Positions 1 through 15,045 are shown, counted from the stretch's first letter. The stretch: DNA of 64,000 nt from Sclerurus mexicanus (GCA_013396755.1 VWZF01005175.1:124001-188000); one strand, 5' to 3'. Made by a program: numbers and translations. Notes: generated from the sequence alone by a model not told the origin.

Positions 1-3000
1 AAAACCCTTTCTCCACTATGTCCAGTGACTGAAGCTGCATCCTCTTTGGCATCACAGTGTGGTTATCCTGCAAACTGTTATTATTTGTATTGGGTTACAT
101 CCACTCTTCAGGCTCATACTGATTTGTTAGAGGTAGGCAACAAGCTACAGCAGAGAGAAGGGCAGATTGCTGGTGTTGTAGACTGTAATCAATAAGACAG
201 AATTATACACTGCCCTTTTTTTAAAGGAAACAGTGGCTGCAAATATTGTGTCACGCCATCATGACTTTTGTTTAGGGCACTGGGTATCTTGGATACTCTT
301 AACGGCCTACAATGAATGGCTAAACTCTGTTTCTTTGGGAGAAAATATAAAACATATGGACTCAAGCAAAACAGTCTCCTTTATTCTTTAGGAAACGGAG
401 ACATTTCATCAGCTGCCCCTTCTGAAATCTCATTTTCCCCCAAGTGCAGCACAAGTCTTTGCTGTTTATTGAAGGAAAACAGAAAGAAGTAAGCCTGCTG
501 TCGGCTGCCGTATCTTCTTCAGAACCAACTGTTTCATATTAATTGTCTAAGTAGTATCTGTACGTAATAAGATATTGTTTAAGAATATAATGGAGTTTGT
601 AGGAGGAAGTCTCCCAAGATCTAGGTATTCCTTAATCCTTGCCAGTGAGGGTACAGACTGGAATGCAGCAGGGAATACATATTGACTGCACATACTGGCA
701 TTCCTGACACTCAACAGTCAGAGACTCGGCCACTATTACTAGCCTAAGAGTGCTCTCAGTATGTTTTACCTATTAGGCTGTGATGGAGTTGAGGACCTTA
801 TCTGGAGCTTGCTCCAGGCTGTTTCATTTTATCTTGTTTAATTATTTAGAAGTTATCTATAGGTAGCAAGACCTCCTGTCTGGGGACCTGCTCATTCTAG
901 ATTATGAAGTGTGCTTCCTTTAGCTTGTGGTTTGAGAATAACAGAAGGAACAGTAAAAAGCAAACAAGTATATACTTAACTGTTGTTAGAGTTAAATAGA
1001 ATGGAAGTGCTGCTACTTCCATACTGAACATATATATGTGTTTGTATAGTATAAAATTAACAAAGGAAAAAACCAAACAATTAACACCCCCCCTCAGCCC
1101 CAATAAGCCCAAACTTAAACCAGGTCAGGACTCAATTCACCCGTTTCTTTATGAGGGTAGAGTATCACTGGAATAGCTCATCATTCAGTTTTTTATTATG
1201 TCATGCAAAAAGTTGAATATTCCTGGACTTGGTACATTTTTTTAGCATTTCCAGAGGAACGATCCATAAAATACATCCTTTTCTTTACCATCTGCAAAAT
1301 GCAAGGCATTTAAAAATTCTACCACTAAAACTTTGTCCAACCAATGGCACAGCATATCATCTTTAGATAGCTGCAAAATGCATTTAATTCTTCCAAAATG
1401 AAAGATGTGATAGAAATTTTATTGTAATAAACTGAATGATTGTTAGTTTGGGTTTTGCTCTGAAGAAAGGAGACATTTGCAGAATTCCCTCCCCTGCCTT
1501 TGCAGAAAGTGTCTCTCTTTCTGCCATTTTTGGCAGTCTTCTTTTTGTCACTTAGGTCTGCCTGACTTCATGAAGTACTTCAGGCTGGTAGTTCCATGAC
1601 TCTGCAGTTAGCACTAAGCACTCCTTACAGGAGTCACCTGTTGTAATCTTCAATCACCACTGTAGCAAACATTTTCCTTGGCTTTGGTGATTTAATGCAG
1701 AGAGTTATTACTCGACTTGCATATTAATACATACTTGATATAACCAGATAACCACTATTTCTTGTTTCTTTTGTTGTGTAACAGTGAACAGCTTCTCCTT
1801 CGGACTGACATGGAAAGGGAATATATAATTGAAGACTATCAAATTCTGAAAGAATAGACGAGATAACTTTGGCAGCTGAGCATAACACAAGAAGACAGTG
1901 CTAAAAGGCATGTGACAAATCACCATGAAGCTGAGAAATAACACTCACTATGTGAGCAGGTACAGATCAGAAGGTGTATTCTAGAGCCCCAGCCATTGCT
2001 AGGGCAGGATACTGCATTAGCTAATGGTCTAATTTACCATGATAAAGCCTTTCAAATCTTGTCAAAGTGCTATTCTTGGACTTTTCCCCATCATGGACAG
2101 AACTGTGACAGGTGCTCAGATATAAAGGTGAATACCTTAATCAGTGTAAAGTAGATTTTGATGGGAAGTCTCATTTCCAGATGGGAAAACTATTCTGTTT
2201 CATCTGGTGATTTTCAAAGTCAGCGTGACATTGTGCACAAAAAGGGATTGTGCTTTTCTAACATGCTGCAACTTATTAAGAAAGTTATACTCTGTATATT
2301 TCAGGTCACATCTGAGTATCTTCTCTAAATATCTTGAAGAAAATTTGTTCTGTAAGGACTGCATAGTTTATGAAACTATTCATATAGATAAATAAGGACA
2401 AATCCAAACTTTCTCTCAACATTCAGAGCATATTGTGTCTGCACAAATATTATGTGTATTGCACATACATTTTTTAAACTGCAGATATAATGACTTGCAC
2501 AAAGAGTGCATGTATTTTTAATATATCTTTATATTCTCTACTCATTTTGCCAGTTTGAAAAAGAGTATCTACTTTACTACCTCAATTTCTGTATCTTTTT
2601 TGTTCAGTTTCATGGAACAGAATAAGCATTACAATCTGGAAATTAGGTGGAGGGCAACTTGTATAATGGCAGCAGCATGCATCCAGTAAGCAGATGCGTA
2701 ACAGTACAGCTGACATGCCACTTGATTTCATCAATTTCAAGAGAGGACTTGCAGGATGGCAGTATAGCAGAACAGGAACACATTCTGGGTTCATGAAAAA
2801 TTCTGACTATCAAAGCTAGTTTGTGGAAAACGTATGCAACACTTGATTACTGAGCCGTCTTTGAACTGAAAAGATACACAGAAAGGCTTAAGAACTTGAA
2901 CAACAAAATAATGCAAGCCTCACTAAAACAGACATCAGCCATGTAGATTTTTATCTTTTCACTCTCAAAAGAAATAGCTACATTACAGTCAAGACTGAAG

Positions 3001-4544
3001 AATTCTCTATGTTTTAAGTGCCATTTTGAAGTACCCTAAATTACAGTGTAATTTTCTCTTTCAAATAGAAATTGATGTCAGTTAATTCACTTTTGTTGAT
3101 CTTACTGTTGTTCTTCACTGTCACTAATTATAAATCTGTCAGTTTTTCCTGTGACACAACCCTGAACAGCAGCAGTTTGATACATACAATTAAACTACTC
3201 AGTTTTATAATTTAATTTAGAAAACAAATAACAGCAAATGGTGTTCTGCATCACCTTCCACTCTGGAGTAAATTGAGTGATCCCCATTAAAATCGAACTG
3301 TGACCTTTAGCTAGGACTGACTTATCAAGCCATTGCCACATACAAAATCCATAGTTCATTACTAACTCCCAGGACCATTTCCACCGTGTTCTTTGCCACA
3401 GCAGTCTCGTTCATTCACTCAAATTAACCTCATTACCTCACAGTCATTTCCAGTCCTCGCTGCCCATTGCCATACACATCTATTACTATTGGGTGGCTAA
3501 TAAAAACATTTGAGATTGTTGCATTTTCTTATTCAGCACCCTGGGTTTTTATTAACACAGGTCTTCTGGAAACCTGCACTTGCAAAATTTGTGCATGCAA
3601 ACCATCACAGTTAGCACCTTAAACCCGTGTGCGTCACAGATATATGGGACACAGATAAAGAGACACATGCACCATAATGCACCAGATGCATGCAGAAGTG
3701 TCTACAGTGAGTTTAAAAGCTCAAAAGCAGAGCTGGGTAACCTTTCTTGCCTCCTGTTTTATTTGAAAGTACCTCAAGTATTTCAGTTATATGCTGAAAG
3801 CCACGATGCTTCACAGATTCAGAGGAGCTACTGATTCCTAGACACACAGCGAGGATGGAAGTGCCCGCAGTGATCCTACACCAATCACACTGAAGACCAA
3901 GCAGACCAGCTGCTCCCCTAAACTCCAGCACTTGACTGCAAACTTCAAAAGGCCACGTGCTGTCTGGAGGTGCCCTGCATTTAGCACATTCTGGCCGTGT
4001 CCCCACAAACTTAGAACAGTGGTTTGTACTTGTTTTGTGTCTTCTGAGATCTCTTTTCTGCTAAATAGAAGTCCCAGAAGAAGAAAAGGTTCAACTGAAG
4101 TACAAAGACCTGCCAGAAATTTCCTTTACATGCAAAGATCCCTTTCAGGCTTCTACTTCTACATCAGAAAAAAACCCCAAACCCCTCAAAAAACCCAAGG
4201 AATTTACCAAAGGAAAACTTTCATCAAATAACCAAGCCACTGTACATATTGTACTCAGAGATCTCATCAAGCTCAATGACATTTCTTTTTGAGGAAAGAT
4301 GGGATAGGGATTTGATCTTTTATTATTAACTCTAATTTTTCTTCTTCTGCTCATTCAGTTGAGGTGACATATTACAAAACGAAAAGACAAATGCATCTAG
4401 GCATAAAGACAAAGTCTGTCACCCACTTCTCACCTCACGGCCAAGAGGAGTATTTTGCATATCAGTAATTTCCGGGATGAAGAGTGGTGGCCATGGAGCA
4501 CTATAGGTTTAGTCAATTAAAATTCAACCTCTGTAGAATATAAT

Positions 4545-4606
4545 ACTGAATATAAATCAATGAATATATTTCAATAAATGTAATTCAATGAATGAATATT
4601 TGAATG
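4545..4606. repeat. AATGAAT-like imperfect repeat
   Basis: Recurrent tcaatgaat, caataaat and aatgaatatt units make an AT-rich imperfect tandem repeat. Confidence 0.65.
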
Positions 4607-6527
4607 TAATAGGAATTCTTTGTTTTGACTCGTAGGGTTTTTGAAAGCAGAAGAAACCCCAATTTTGATTGTGTAGGTAGTAACATATGGACACCCTTGT
4701 GAAACTGTATTTGTTTCAAAATTCTCAAGTGTATTTCATCATGTTCTCATAATGTTTCTTCCTTCTACCTTCTGTGGTAGTTCCCTGAATCACTTTGAAC
4801 AGATGCAATATGTTTTCCCTAGGAATATAGGCCAGCTTGTAAGGAAAGCTGGAATAATTACAGCAGCTTTTGGCTTGTTCAACATGACTATATAAGTTTT
4901 GTCTATTGATAGCAACACAGAAGAATCTGTCTTTGGTACTTTTTGCTGCTCCTTTAATTGCTGCTGCTGCACATAAAAATGATATTTGCATAGTATTTTT
5001 CATGTTACATTTATGAACTCCAAGACATTTTGGCTAGAGTTCTTCATTAGAGGTCTTCAACTCTTTCGCTGAAGTTACCATGAGATGTGCTTAATGCTTT
5101 GACATTTTCTCTGTATCTGGATGACAACATATTTTTCTCCACTGTTTTCAGGAACTGTTTCAGAAGATTCCCACTCATATATATGCCAGAATGACAAAGC
5201 CCGGAGAGGTCAGAAAACCAGATAGCCATGGCAGTGCTGCAGGGAAAAGTCTCCTGCTGTAGAAGCCAGGTGTTTATGCACTACAGGGCACATTCCTGCA
5301 TGAAGGGTCCTATATCACAGTCTCATCTGCTGCCTGTGTATGTTCACCTGCAAGCACTTGCTTGTGAATCGCAGAGACTTTTTCCATCAGTGCTGAAAGA
5401 ACAGGACCAAAGCTTTGATAACAGTTGTCTTCAGGTGCTGTGCCATCGTACTAACCCGTGAGCACTTCATTCACTCTAAATGCAGGATAATGTATGTTTC
5501 CTCTGAATGTAGGAAGCAAGCCTGAGAACTGCTGGTTTCCACTAATTAAAAAATGATCTCTGGCTATTTTAGTGTCTGAGGACAATGAACTTTATCACTA
5601 TACTTACCAGAAATCCATTAGTTTTTCCAATAAACTGGATGGGACTGCACTGGTAAGGATTTTTATTTTATCTTCCTTCTTACAAAGGAAATGAATCGAT
5701 ATGGATTCACTGAAAAGTCTGCACTTTTGGAGTGGAAAATACTCAACAGTTGTAGCTGAAATAGTAAGATTGAAGATTACACCACGCAATACAATAATCA
5801 ATGCCAAAGACATGTCAGTGTACTGGTGAGTCTGAAGGGCAACTGTGGTTCTCCAGTTATTTCTTTCAGAGCACTCAGGAAATATGAGAATTGGCTTATA
5901 CTGACATAATTGAAGTTAAAATAATATGGTGGATGTAGTTAGTGCCAGTCATTTATATAAAGCAAACAGTATTGCTTTATGCCAAATTTATTGCCAAATC
6001 TGACATATGATGAAATGGTATTGTTATCATGGAATGTCTCACCCTTTCATTTTACTTTAGCTTCAATTGTAAGTAAACTTTAAATGAATTTAAAGTGAAT
6101 TTTAAGAAAATTCATCCCCCCTGTAAACTGCTATCAAACTACAATATGGATGTCTCTGTGACAGTCAGAAATGCAGTTCCCTCAAAGCAATGACTCAAAA
6201 TGAAAGCTTTCTTTAGAAAGCTCCAACTTTTACACCATCGTTACTTAGTCACTTGAAAAAAAGTCTGTCTCCAGGAAAAAAATGACTTGGAAGCCACAGG
6301 TCAGAGACAATATGAAAAGACCTTTTAAAATTTTGTGTCATCAGCTGTGTCCTAAAACAAACAGCTAGTTTTTAGAAAATGTCAAATGAAATAATGGTAT
6401 CGATTTTTGTTTATTAAAACATAATACAAATGCCCTAAGAAGAGTAAACTACAGTATTAAAAATAAGTGAAGGAACTGAGAAACTTACCCTGTTTGAGAC
6501 CTGAAACTCAAATGGCCACAACAACGC

Positions 6528-6850
6528 CATGGAGCACTACAGGCTGAGGGAAGAGTGACTGGAGAGCTGCCCAGCAGAAAAGGACCTGGGGGTGCTGGTC
6601 AACAGCGGCTGAACATGAGCCAGCAGTGTGTCCAGGTGGCCAAGAAGGCCAATGGCATCCTGGCCTGTGTCAGGAATAGTGTGGCCAGAAATAGCAGGAC
6701 GGGGCAGTGAATGTCCCCCTGTACTCAGCACTGGTGAGGCTGCACCTCAAGTGCTGTGTCCAGTTCTGTGCCCCTCACTGTGAGAAGGATGTTGAGATGC
6801 TGGAGTTGATCCAGAGAAGGGCAACAGAGCTGGTGAAGCATTTTCTTACT
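6528..6850 (+). mobile_element. CR1 LINE internal 3' fragment, plus orientation
   Basis: The plus strand carries ggacctgggggtgctggtca, acatgagccagcagtgtgtc, aaggccaatggcatcctggc and ctgtactcagcactggtgag, the well-known region around the end of the CR1 reverse-transcriptase reading frame. The frame is broken. The copy lacks the usual 3' terminal part: similarity stops at about 6850 (aacagagctggtgaag), so it is truncated on both sides. Confidence 0.94.
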
Positions 6851-7755
6851 GCTCACACTTTGGGCAGTAAGGCTTATTTTAGGGGCTGTTTTTTTTGTTG
6901 ATGCTTGCCCTAGCACTGCTTAGAAGAGCCCAAAGGCTCATTTAATGTTCCAGGCTACTAGCGATGATGTGTGAACTGACTTGCATGAGGAATTCCAAGT
7001 TGATCATCTGCTGGTAGATTCCAGCTTCTAAGCATTTCAGAAAAAGCACACAGTCTATATCATGTTCTTCACATTAACATGTTTTAAAGACTGCAGGGTT
7101 TTCGTAAATTAATTGCAGTTAAGTTTTTTGGGATGCGTAGAGCATAGCAAAAGATTGTAGTGGGTTGATCTCTTTAGTCAATTTCACAAGGAAAACCTAG
7201 ATTTAGGACAACCTGGCTTCAGCACAAACAATGAATTGCTAAACAAGAACAAGTTTTTTGGGAGCTAAGGATATGGCAAATTGATTCAGCAATGAGAACA
7301 GAAACTTTTTTTTCCAACATGCAAAGTGAACACTAAACTATAACCCAATCCTTCAACCCTTTGTTACAAAAATAGGTCCATTTATCCCAGTGAGGATCCT
7401 CATGTCTGAAGTCGTCAGGAACAGAATAATCTATAGGATTTTCCTTACTTTTCTACCTATTTTTAACTCCTACAGGAATGAAACCATACTATTTTTTCCC
7501 TCTTTGTTCATGGAGGAGATGACAGGTGGTTTACCCTCCCTCTGTTACCACTCCTGCCCTTTTGGCCTGTCTCTGTTAGAGGGCAAGCACTGTGAATTAA
7601 TCTATATTATTAAGCCATCTCCCTAAGTAAGACGTATATAATTGTACATTTTGGAAAAAAAGCAGAGTGGATAGTTTAGAGATGTCCTGAGTATTCCAGT
7701 TAGCCTGCTTTAGAGACGGTCAGCATAGTAGTGGAAAACCAAGTCTGTGGGTATC

Positions 7756-7835
7756 ATAGAATCACTGAATATCCTGGGTTGGAAGGGACCCACAAGGACC
7801 ACTGAAGTCCAACTCCTGCTATGACTGAAGAGTCA
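7756..7835 (-). mobile_element. CR1 3'-tail remnant, minus orientation
   Basis: tcatagaatcactgaatatc and gggttggaagggacccacaa, followed by gtccaactcctgctatgac, are the reverse complement of the terminal ~80 bp of a CR1 element. Confidence 0.88.
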
Positions 7836-10800
7836 TAACAGTGACTTCCCTGGTGTTTTATTCCACTACTACCTTCAAGCAGGTTTTTTCTTAATCTCCT
7901 CTGTTTTAAGAAGGGAAGAGCCTTGACGGATAAAGATGTTTGCCGCTACAGACGAGTAACGTAAACATTCTTGTCACTAACAGAATTTTTTTTATCCATG
8001 TTGTGGAGCCATGTAAGTCTACAGTGCACTGGTGCATAAGAACTTAACTGACAAGGCAGTGTTACTTAATGGACAGAATAAAACACCATTTGCTTCCGTA
8101 TGGCAACCATTGGAAGAATCCATGCTCCAAGCTCTGCACTGACAGACACCCAGTCGAGCCTGCCTGTGAGCATGCATGTGCCTCAACATCCCAAGTGGTT
8201 TAAAAACAGTGCTCACCAATCTGGTAGGCCTGTCTCCGCAGTGTTCTGGAAGCTCTGTGTCCCTTCTTCTTTAAAAACATCTGGCTTCCTGAGGGTAAAG
8301 GAAGCAGAAGGGGTATAATAAAGAGCCAGGGAAGGAGAGAGTCTCCTGGGGTCAAAGGGAAGCTCTGTGCCCAGCTGTGTCCCCCTTGGTGGCTCTGAAT
8401 ATTCAAAATAACCATGGGAAATGCTTCCTCTTTGCAAGGCCAGCCCATGGGAGAGAAAGGGATTGCATGGGAACATCCTTCTATTACAGTTTGGACCGGC
8501 TTCTCAGAAGGATTGAAAAGTGAAGTTATGGAAGGATTTAGGCTCAACTGGGCATGCCAACAATGCATAGTTCATTTTCCCTTGCAGAATCTACGGAGAA
8601 ACTTCTTTACTCTTGACTTCCAAACAAAGCAAAATGAAGTGTTAAACAACTTGACATTTTGGAAGGAGGACCACAGATACGGGAAAATATTTGGAGATGG
8701 GCCCCACTGAAACATTTTTACTCACACTCTTAGCTTCTTATTCAGGAAATGGGTCTCAAGGCATAACAACTGTCACCTTCTCGACTACAAGGGGGAAAGA
8801 ACTATTTATCCTAATTTTATAACTCCATAGTCAATAAAGATGCCACTTCATTCATGAGAAGCTTCATACCCAGCAACCCTTCTGCAAGAGGCAGGATTAG
8901 AAAAAATGTCCAAAACTGAGAAAGTTACTCCTATCAGGACCTTATTTAAAATGATTAGTGTTTTGCTATAACTCCTATTTTATGAAGGCAGCATTACCTT
9001 TTACATATACTTCTTTCAAGTCAGTTTTACTGTAAAGAAACTACTTTTAGATAGTGTCCTTTGTAGCAGAAATATGGAAGAAATACAAATCTATGTTTTT
9101 ATACTCTTAAATGTTGGAGAACTAAATGCAAAATGAAAAAAAAATCTTCATTTGACATGAAGATATATAAATATACCTTTCAAAAAAACCTTAAAATAAG
9201 ATATTAAAGACTGAAATGGACCACGTCACGACTCATCACTGCACAATTCTTGAGCTGCTGCTTCTTATCAGCTGGCTGGACTGTTCAACAAGAAAGTCAA
9301 CCTCCCTCCCCAGTGGCCAGCCCAGACTCAGCTCATCCTGCCCACAGCAGCTTCGGTCTGGCCTTTCAAAGATCGCTTCTGGGCACACACAGGTCCTGCC
9401 TGCCTGGCCAGTGTGAGCAGAAGACCGGGCCAGAGCCCCGGCATTATTGCTATACTGTTACACACGCACACGGCCACTGCTACCACGAAACCAAACCCTC
9501 TTGTAAATCCATGCCAAGCTTCTTCTCATAGGCCATCACAGAAAGCGTCTGTGGGATCAGATGCACACTAATGTTGCTTGGAAGTAATGGAATAATACTA
9601 AAACTATTCAGGTTTTAAGTTTAGATATCCATTTCTTTCTGACAGGTTTTCCAGGACAGCCATTTCCTAAAATGGTTTCAGTCCCTCATTTGTTCTTCTC
9701 TTGATTGCCAGAGAACAGTCAATCTTTATTTCTCAAAAATAGGGTCACTGTGTCAGGAAGTGACACACAAAAGACATTCAGGGCTCATAACTAATCCCAG
9801 TTTCTGGTTTACTCATCAACATTATGGAACAGTCTCAAAAATCCAAAACTTTTTCCAGCATGATGCTAAGCTCTGTTGTGTTATTTCTGCTGGTACTGTT
9901 CTTCTGAGTTTGTGCTTCTACTACATCTTGTCCATTAGTATAAAATGAAAATTAATTTAATTTTATAATGATTTTTATTTAGGATAGTCTGAGAACCTCC
10001 CTGAACTTGCTCCTGTTTGAACTGTAAATAAATATCCAATCTCACTTTGAAATGAGTATCTATCAAAGCAGTTAATACAGTTTCCTAGTAACTAACTACT
10101 ATCTCTGTTAAATTCATGCTTTACTTACAGTGGGAGTTAGTCTAACTTGAACACACAGGCATTGCCGCTGAAATAAACTTTACCCAGTTTATCCTCCACG
10201 TGGCTCAGCACTACTGCAATGTAATCAAGTCATCTTGTAAGAATGTCTTGTTGAACTAAACAGCCCGAGTGCTAATACTTTTGAGTACATAGTCCATCTT
10301 TCAACCACTTCAGAAATTTAATGGTTCTTGTCCTGGGAATACGAAGGTAAGGTCAAAAATAACCTTCCAATTCTCTAGGAGACTTAGCTCTTTATACATA
10401 CACTATAACTTGTATTCAGATGATTCTTAAATCTTTTCCTAAATTGTTATATAATCCTTCATCTTGTAAATTTACTTACATTTTTTAGTCCTATATATAT
10501 CAATTCATACTTGGCTGTATTAACAATATACTTAAACCACTTGTCTAAGTGATTCCCACCGCTGCCACAGTGACCCATGTTCGATGTTCACACTTCTATG
10601 ATTGTTCTGTATCTATTGCCTTTATTAATTATTTTCTCCTAGGGTATTAATAGTAAAATTTCAATCCTCAAAAATTTCTCAGCGACTTGGGCACCTAAAT
10701 TCCTATATATGCTCCAGGTATGAAGAAGGTTGAAAGTCATTTAAGTGAATGGTATTTTGGCCTCTAGAAGCTTAAGCTCTCTTGAAAGCAGAGCTTATGA

Positions 10801-13761
10801 GGAAAACCTATGTCTCCAAGTACTTTTAAAGTTGTTAACACAGTCTCTGAAAGAGACCACAGTAATTTTTATTTCCATCCAACAAATAGATTCCTCTCTG
10901 TTTTCAAATACAGGATTTTGATAGTATTCTGTCCTCTTCATTATTTGCTGTTCAGTGTCACCTTCTACTACCGGGCTGCAATGCTACAAATGCTAATTCA
11001 GGAGGAAGGCCGCGCTTGTGTTGGGGACAAGAGAATGACACACTGCTGTGCATTAGCTTTGCACCTGTCTCTACAGCATGACATTTTATTACCTGTCACA
11101 CTCAGTAGTTTCCTGCTACCACAGAAGATTCCCTGGGACTTGCACTGTCCCATTTCACAAGTTCTTTTTCTCACCTCTCTTTTGGCTCAGACGTTTCTTT
11201 GTGTTTTCTGAACATATGCATTAGATGAAATAACTTTTCAATTTGACAACTTACTTGAAGTTTCCCCTGATGATTACCAAGAATTGTTGTGATAGATATT
11301 AAACATTTCTGCTTGAAAAGGAGAATATTCTTGACAGAGCACAATGAAGGAGACAACCTCCATATCTGAATCACCTTCAAACCCTTGCCCTGTGTCCCTG
11401 CATTCACTAGGCTATGATCACACTTCATAACACCGTCATTCTTTGAGCAGATCTAGAACTGAAGTCACTTTAGCAAAAACTGATATTGGGACATTTAATT
11501 TAAGGCCTTTTCTCTAACAAGCATTCTACTGCAGTTATTTGTTAAATGGCACTACTGCTACTCCTTTTGTCTGCAGTAACTGGATTGTACCCAAGCTGGG
11601 CATTAAACTGATGCAGGGAGATCTAAGATTCTGTGCCTGAATTCTACCTATAACTCATATGCTAACTCATATGATTACATATGTCAGGCTGGTATTACAT
11701 GAGAAATTCTGGAGCTGGAGAAGTTCCTCTGCTCTTCTCCCTCCACTCCAGATGTTCCATCAGAATTATAATACTGGTAATTACATGCAACCTACACAAG
11801 CAGAAAAGATTTAAATCTTTTTTTTGGATGGCAAACATAAAACTCAAGCAGACTAAACCCTTGGGTAAGATCTTAGTATTCCTTCCAAATTATGAAGAGA
11901 CTCTTTCACAGCCTTTACTTTAGGGATATCATCACAGAGTAATGCCATCACAGTAGCCAGGGTGATTTTTAAGAGGCGTACCTGTCATTTAGGAGCTCTG
12001 TGTCAAACAATATGTCAAAAAGGGGAGGTATATACATAACAGACTAAAGACTTCTAATGTAGAAAAGCTCTCATAGGCTTTTGGGATTTATCTCATAGGA
12101 TTTAATAACTATTCAGATAAATTTTTTAAGCAAGTGAGCAGATAATGTGAATTTCCTAAACTCTTCTCCTAAGGAGAAAGAGATTCCGTCTCTCTCCACT
12201 GTGAAATCACAGGCTCACAAATGTAAATGCAGCTGGAAGCAGCTGATGTTATACATGTCTCAGAGAAAAATGGCAAGGGAATTGGAAAATAGGGAAAAGA
12301 ATGCAGAGAAAGGGGAAATGCACTCATGTAAACAAAGGTAAAAATAGAGGAAATTGAATTCATTACATACGTGATCGAAATTCTTTAGCAAGTTTAATAA
12401 GAGAGTCTCTCAGAAGAAAAGCTGCCAGAATGGAAAAAGACATTCTAAAACAGAGGCCCACGCTACGGCAGATTTTGCTAGGGCTAAACTTCACACTTCA
12501 AACAAACAGTGAATAAAAAGAACAACACAAATGAAATAATCAGACACAAAAATACCCTGATAATTAGACGTCCACAGATCAGATCAGAGATAAAACTCTT
12601 GTTTTTATCAGTGGTTTCTAAAGAGCCAATTAATTTCAGAGACTGTAAGCAAAAGAAATTAAATTAAAAGCCTTTTTAACTCGGTCTTGTTACTAGGAGG
12701 CAACACTCAAAAGTACATTGAAATACCAGCTTTAACTGGCCAGTTAGTATTTTAATTATTTTTTAGCAAGTGATTCTGAGGTTCGGACAAAAACGTAAGA
12801 CACAACAGTAAGAACAACATCAGAAGGGTTCCTCCTTTACTTGGTTGAGCATTTGTTTCTTGTGTTTGGAGTAGTTCTGGAAATGGATATCTCTTCCACT
12901 TCTACTCAGATGTGTGCCTTTCAAACCCTTTGGCGTTATGTGCTAAGAACACAAGCAGAGAAAATTTTGGCTTCTGGCCACATGTAACTTCACGTGTAGC
13001 ATTCCCAGGCCTGAAATTTTCTCCTATTTCTTTCTTCTAGGATTTAAACTGTAAACTTTACATATGTGTTTTGGAATTGCTGTTTTCAATTTTGAATATT
13101 GAGTCATATATAGCATTTATGAGAACAGAAACAATGACAACCTGAGAAATCATTAAAATGCTTCCAAAAGAAATAAAATATTGGTTTCAAATGAAAATAC
13201 AACTGTAGGCTAAGTGACACTTGAATGGTCAGTTCAAAATGTAACTTCACATATGTTTAATATGCAAAGGCATTTTTAAAATGTTTCTAACTACTCTTCA
13301 GACATTCTGTGTGCTTCCCCTATCCTTTCACATATTTTCTTGGAATGTGTTTACATTTGTCACAGTCCTGGCCTTTGAAGCAGCTGGACAAGCTATTTTT
13401 TTACCTAAACACCTCTGAGTGATTCATATGCTGAAATGACATATAGGAATACTGACCTCTAAGTTTACCTTTGCAAATACTACTCTAAAACAACTTCCAT
13501 GCTTGAATATTAGATCTTCAAATATGACTGAAGAGGATTTACATATAAAAAAAGAAATAGGAAAAAACCACCCTAAATCTAAAGTATGGGAAGGAAGAAA
13601 TACATTGTCATGACACATTAAAAAAAAGGACAAGTTTTTAATTTTTCTTTTGAAAAGTATGTTTGCTAGTATTTTCACTGCACCTGTAGACATTGCAGGC
13701 ATTACAGGCATATAAAATATTTCTATTTTTCATTGTCTGGATAAATTTTATACAAACAAAA

Positions 13762-13797
13762 TACACATATACATGAGCACACACAAACACACACAAT
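13762..13797. repeat. CA-rich simple sequence
   Basis: Interrupted acacat and cacacaaacacacacaa units. Confidence 0.7.
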
Positions 13798-14564
13798 CTA
13801 TGGTTTAACTTCAGTAAACCATAAAGCAGACACTGAAGGCTTGTTCATATTTTCTACAAACGTGCTAACTAAAGTTAGCCTCTCTGGTAAGTCTATTGCA
13901 TTTGTTCAAGTGCCATGGTACTCCACCAACTCAGTCATGTTAGTCTGAAACATACATACTGAAATATCCACATAAGCAACGTTCTCTTAGTAGCTTTATT
14001 ATGTAATGAAATAACACCATACTTCTTATCAAACTAATTTACACCATCAGATTCTCCTTTTGACTGCAACAGAACTGCAGATGCATTTTGCTGCAGATAA
14101 ATGGGTTGGGCATGTGAGTGTGGAAGAACAGCAGAAGACTTTCTAAGACTGAATCTTGATAATCAGATGCAGAAGATTTTTGGCTAGTCAACAGTACTGA
14201 ATTATTCTTTCAAAACTTACAGCAAAGTACAAAATCACTCTACAACTGGAGGCTTGTTATTTCTATTCTATGAGCTAAAGTAACTGCCTCTGGAGAAGTG
14301 ACTCCAGAAGCATAAAGCCAAAAAAGCAGGAAACCAAGTTTAAAAAGAACTCTTACTATCTTTGCCAAGGTAATACGATCTCAAGACTCAGAGATCATCT
14401 TAATAGTGAGGATTCAAAAGTATCAACCTCTTTCATAACTAAAAGCAAAGCTGCAGACACTACGTTGGAGCGATGTATGTGTTTGCTGTTTGGTTTTCAG
14501 CTAGCACCCAACGAGTAAAAATGGGTCACAAAACGTATTTGTAAAAAGAATAGAAAAGTAAAAA

Positions 14565-15045
14565 AATTCTCTTGGGCCTTACATCTCACTACAAGAAAGA
14601 CACTCCAAAGCTGGGGGAGGATTTGGAGCACAAGTCCTGTGAGGAGCAGTTGAGGGAGCTGGGGTTGTTCAGCCTGGAGAAGAGGAGGCTCAGGGGAGAC
14701 CTTGTTGCTCTCTACAAACACCTGAAAGGAGGTTGCAGCCAGGTAGGGGTTGGTGTCTTCTCCCAGGCAACTTGTGACGGGATGAGAGGAAGTGGCCTCA
14801 AGTTGCACCAGGGGAGGCATAGATTGGATGTTAGAAAAATTTCTTCATCAAAAGGATTATCAAGCATTGGAACAGGGTGCCCAGGGAAGTGATGGAGTTG
14901 CCATCCCTGGAGGTATTTAAAGACGTAAAGATATGGCATGCTTTAGGGACATGGTTTAGTGGTGGGCTTGGCAGTGCTGGGTGGGACTTGAAGACCTTCA
15001 AGGTCATTTCCATCCTAAATGATTTAATGATTCTAAAGTTGTTTG
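14565..15045 (+). mobile_element. CR1 LINE 3' fragment with tail, plus orientation
   Basis: The plus strand shows the CR1 3' region: ctgtgaggagcagttgaggg, cctggagaagaggaggctca, ggagaccttgttgctctcta, cagggtgcccagggaagtga, and the terminal ggtcatttccatcctaaatg followed by a degraded ATTCTA-type tail (gatttaatgattctaaag). It is 5' truncated, about 480 bp, and lies antisense to GPHN transcription. Its 106-codon open frame is repeat-derived. Confidence 0.95.

Noticed and set aside
10810..11211. 133-codon plus-strand open frame
   Set aside because: No domain, no splice or promoter context and antisense to GPHN; composition is consistent with chance.
14497..14892. Open frames of 106-107 codons on both strands
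   Set aside because: They lie within or at the edge of the CR1 copy at 14565-15045.
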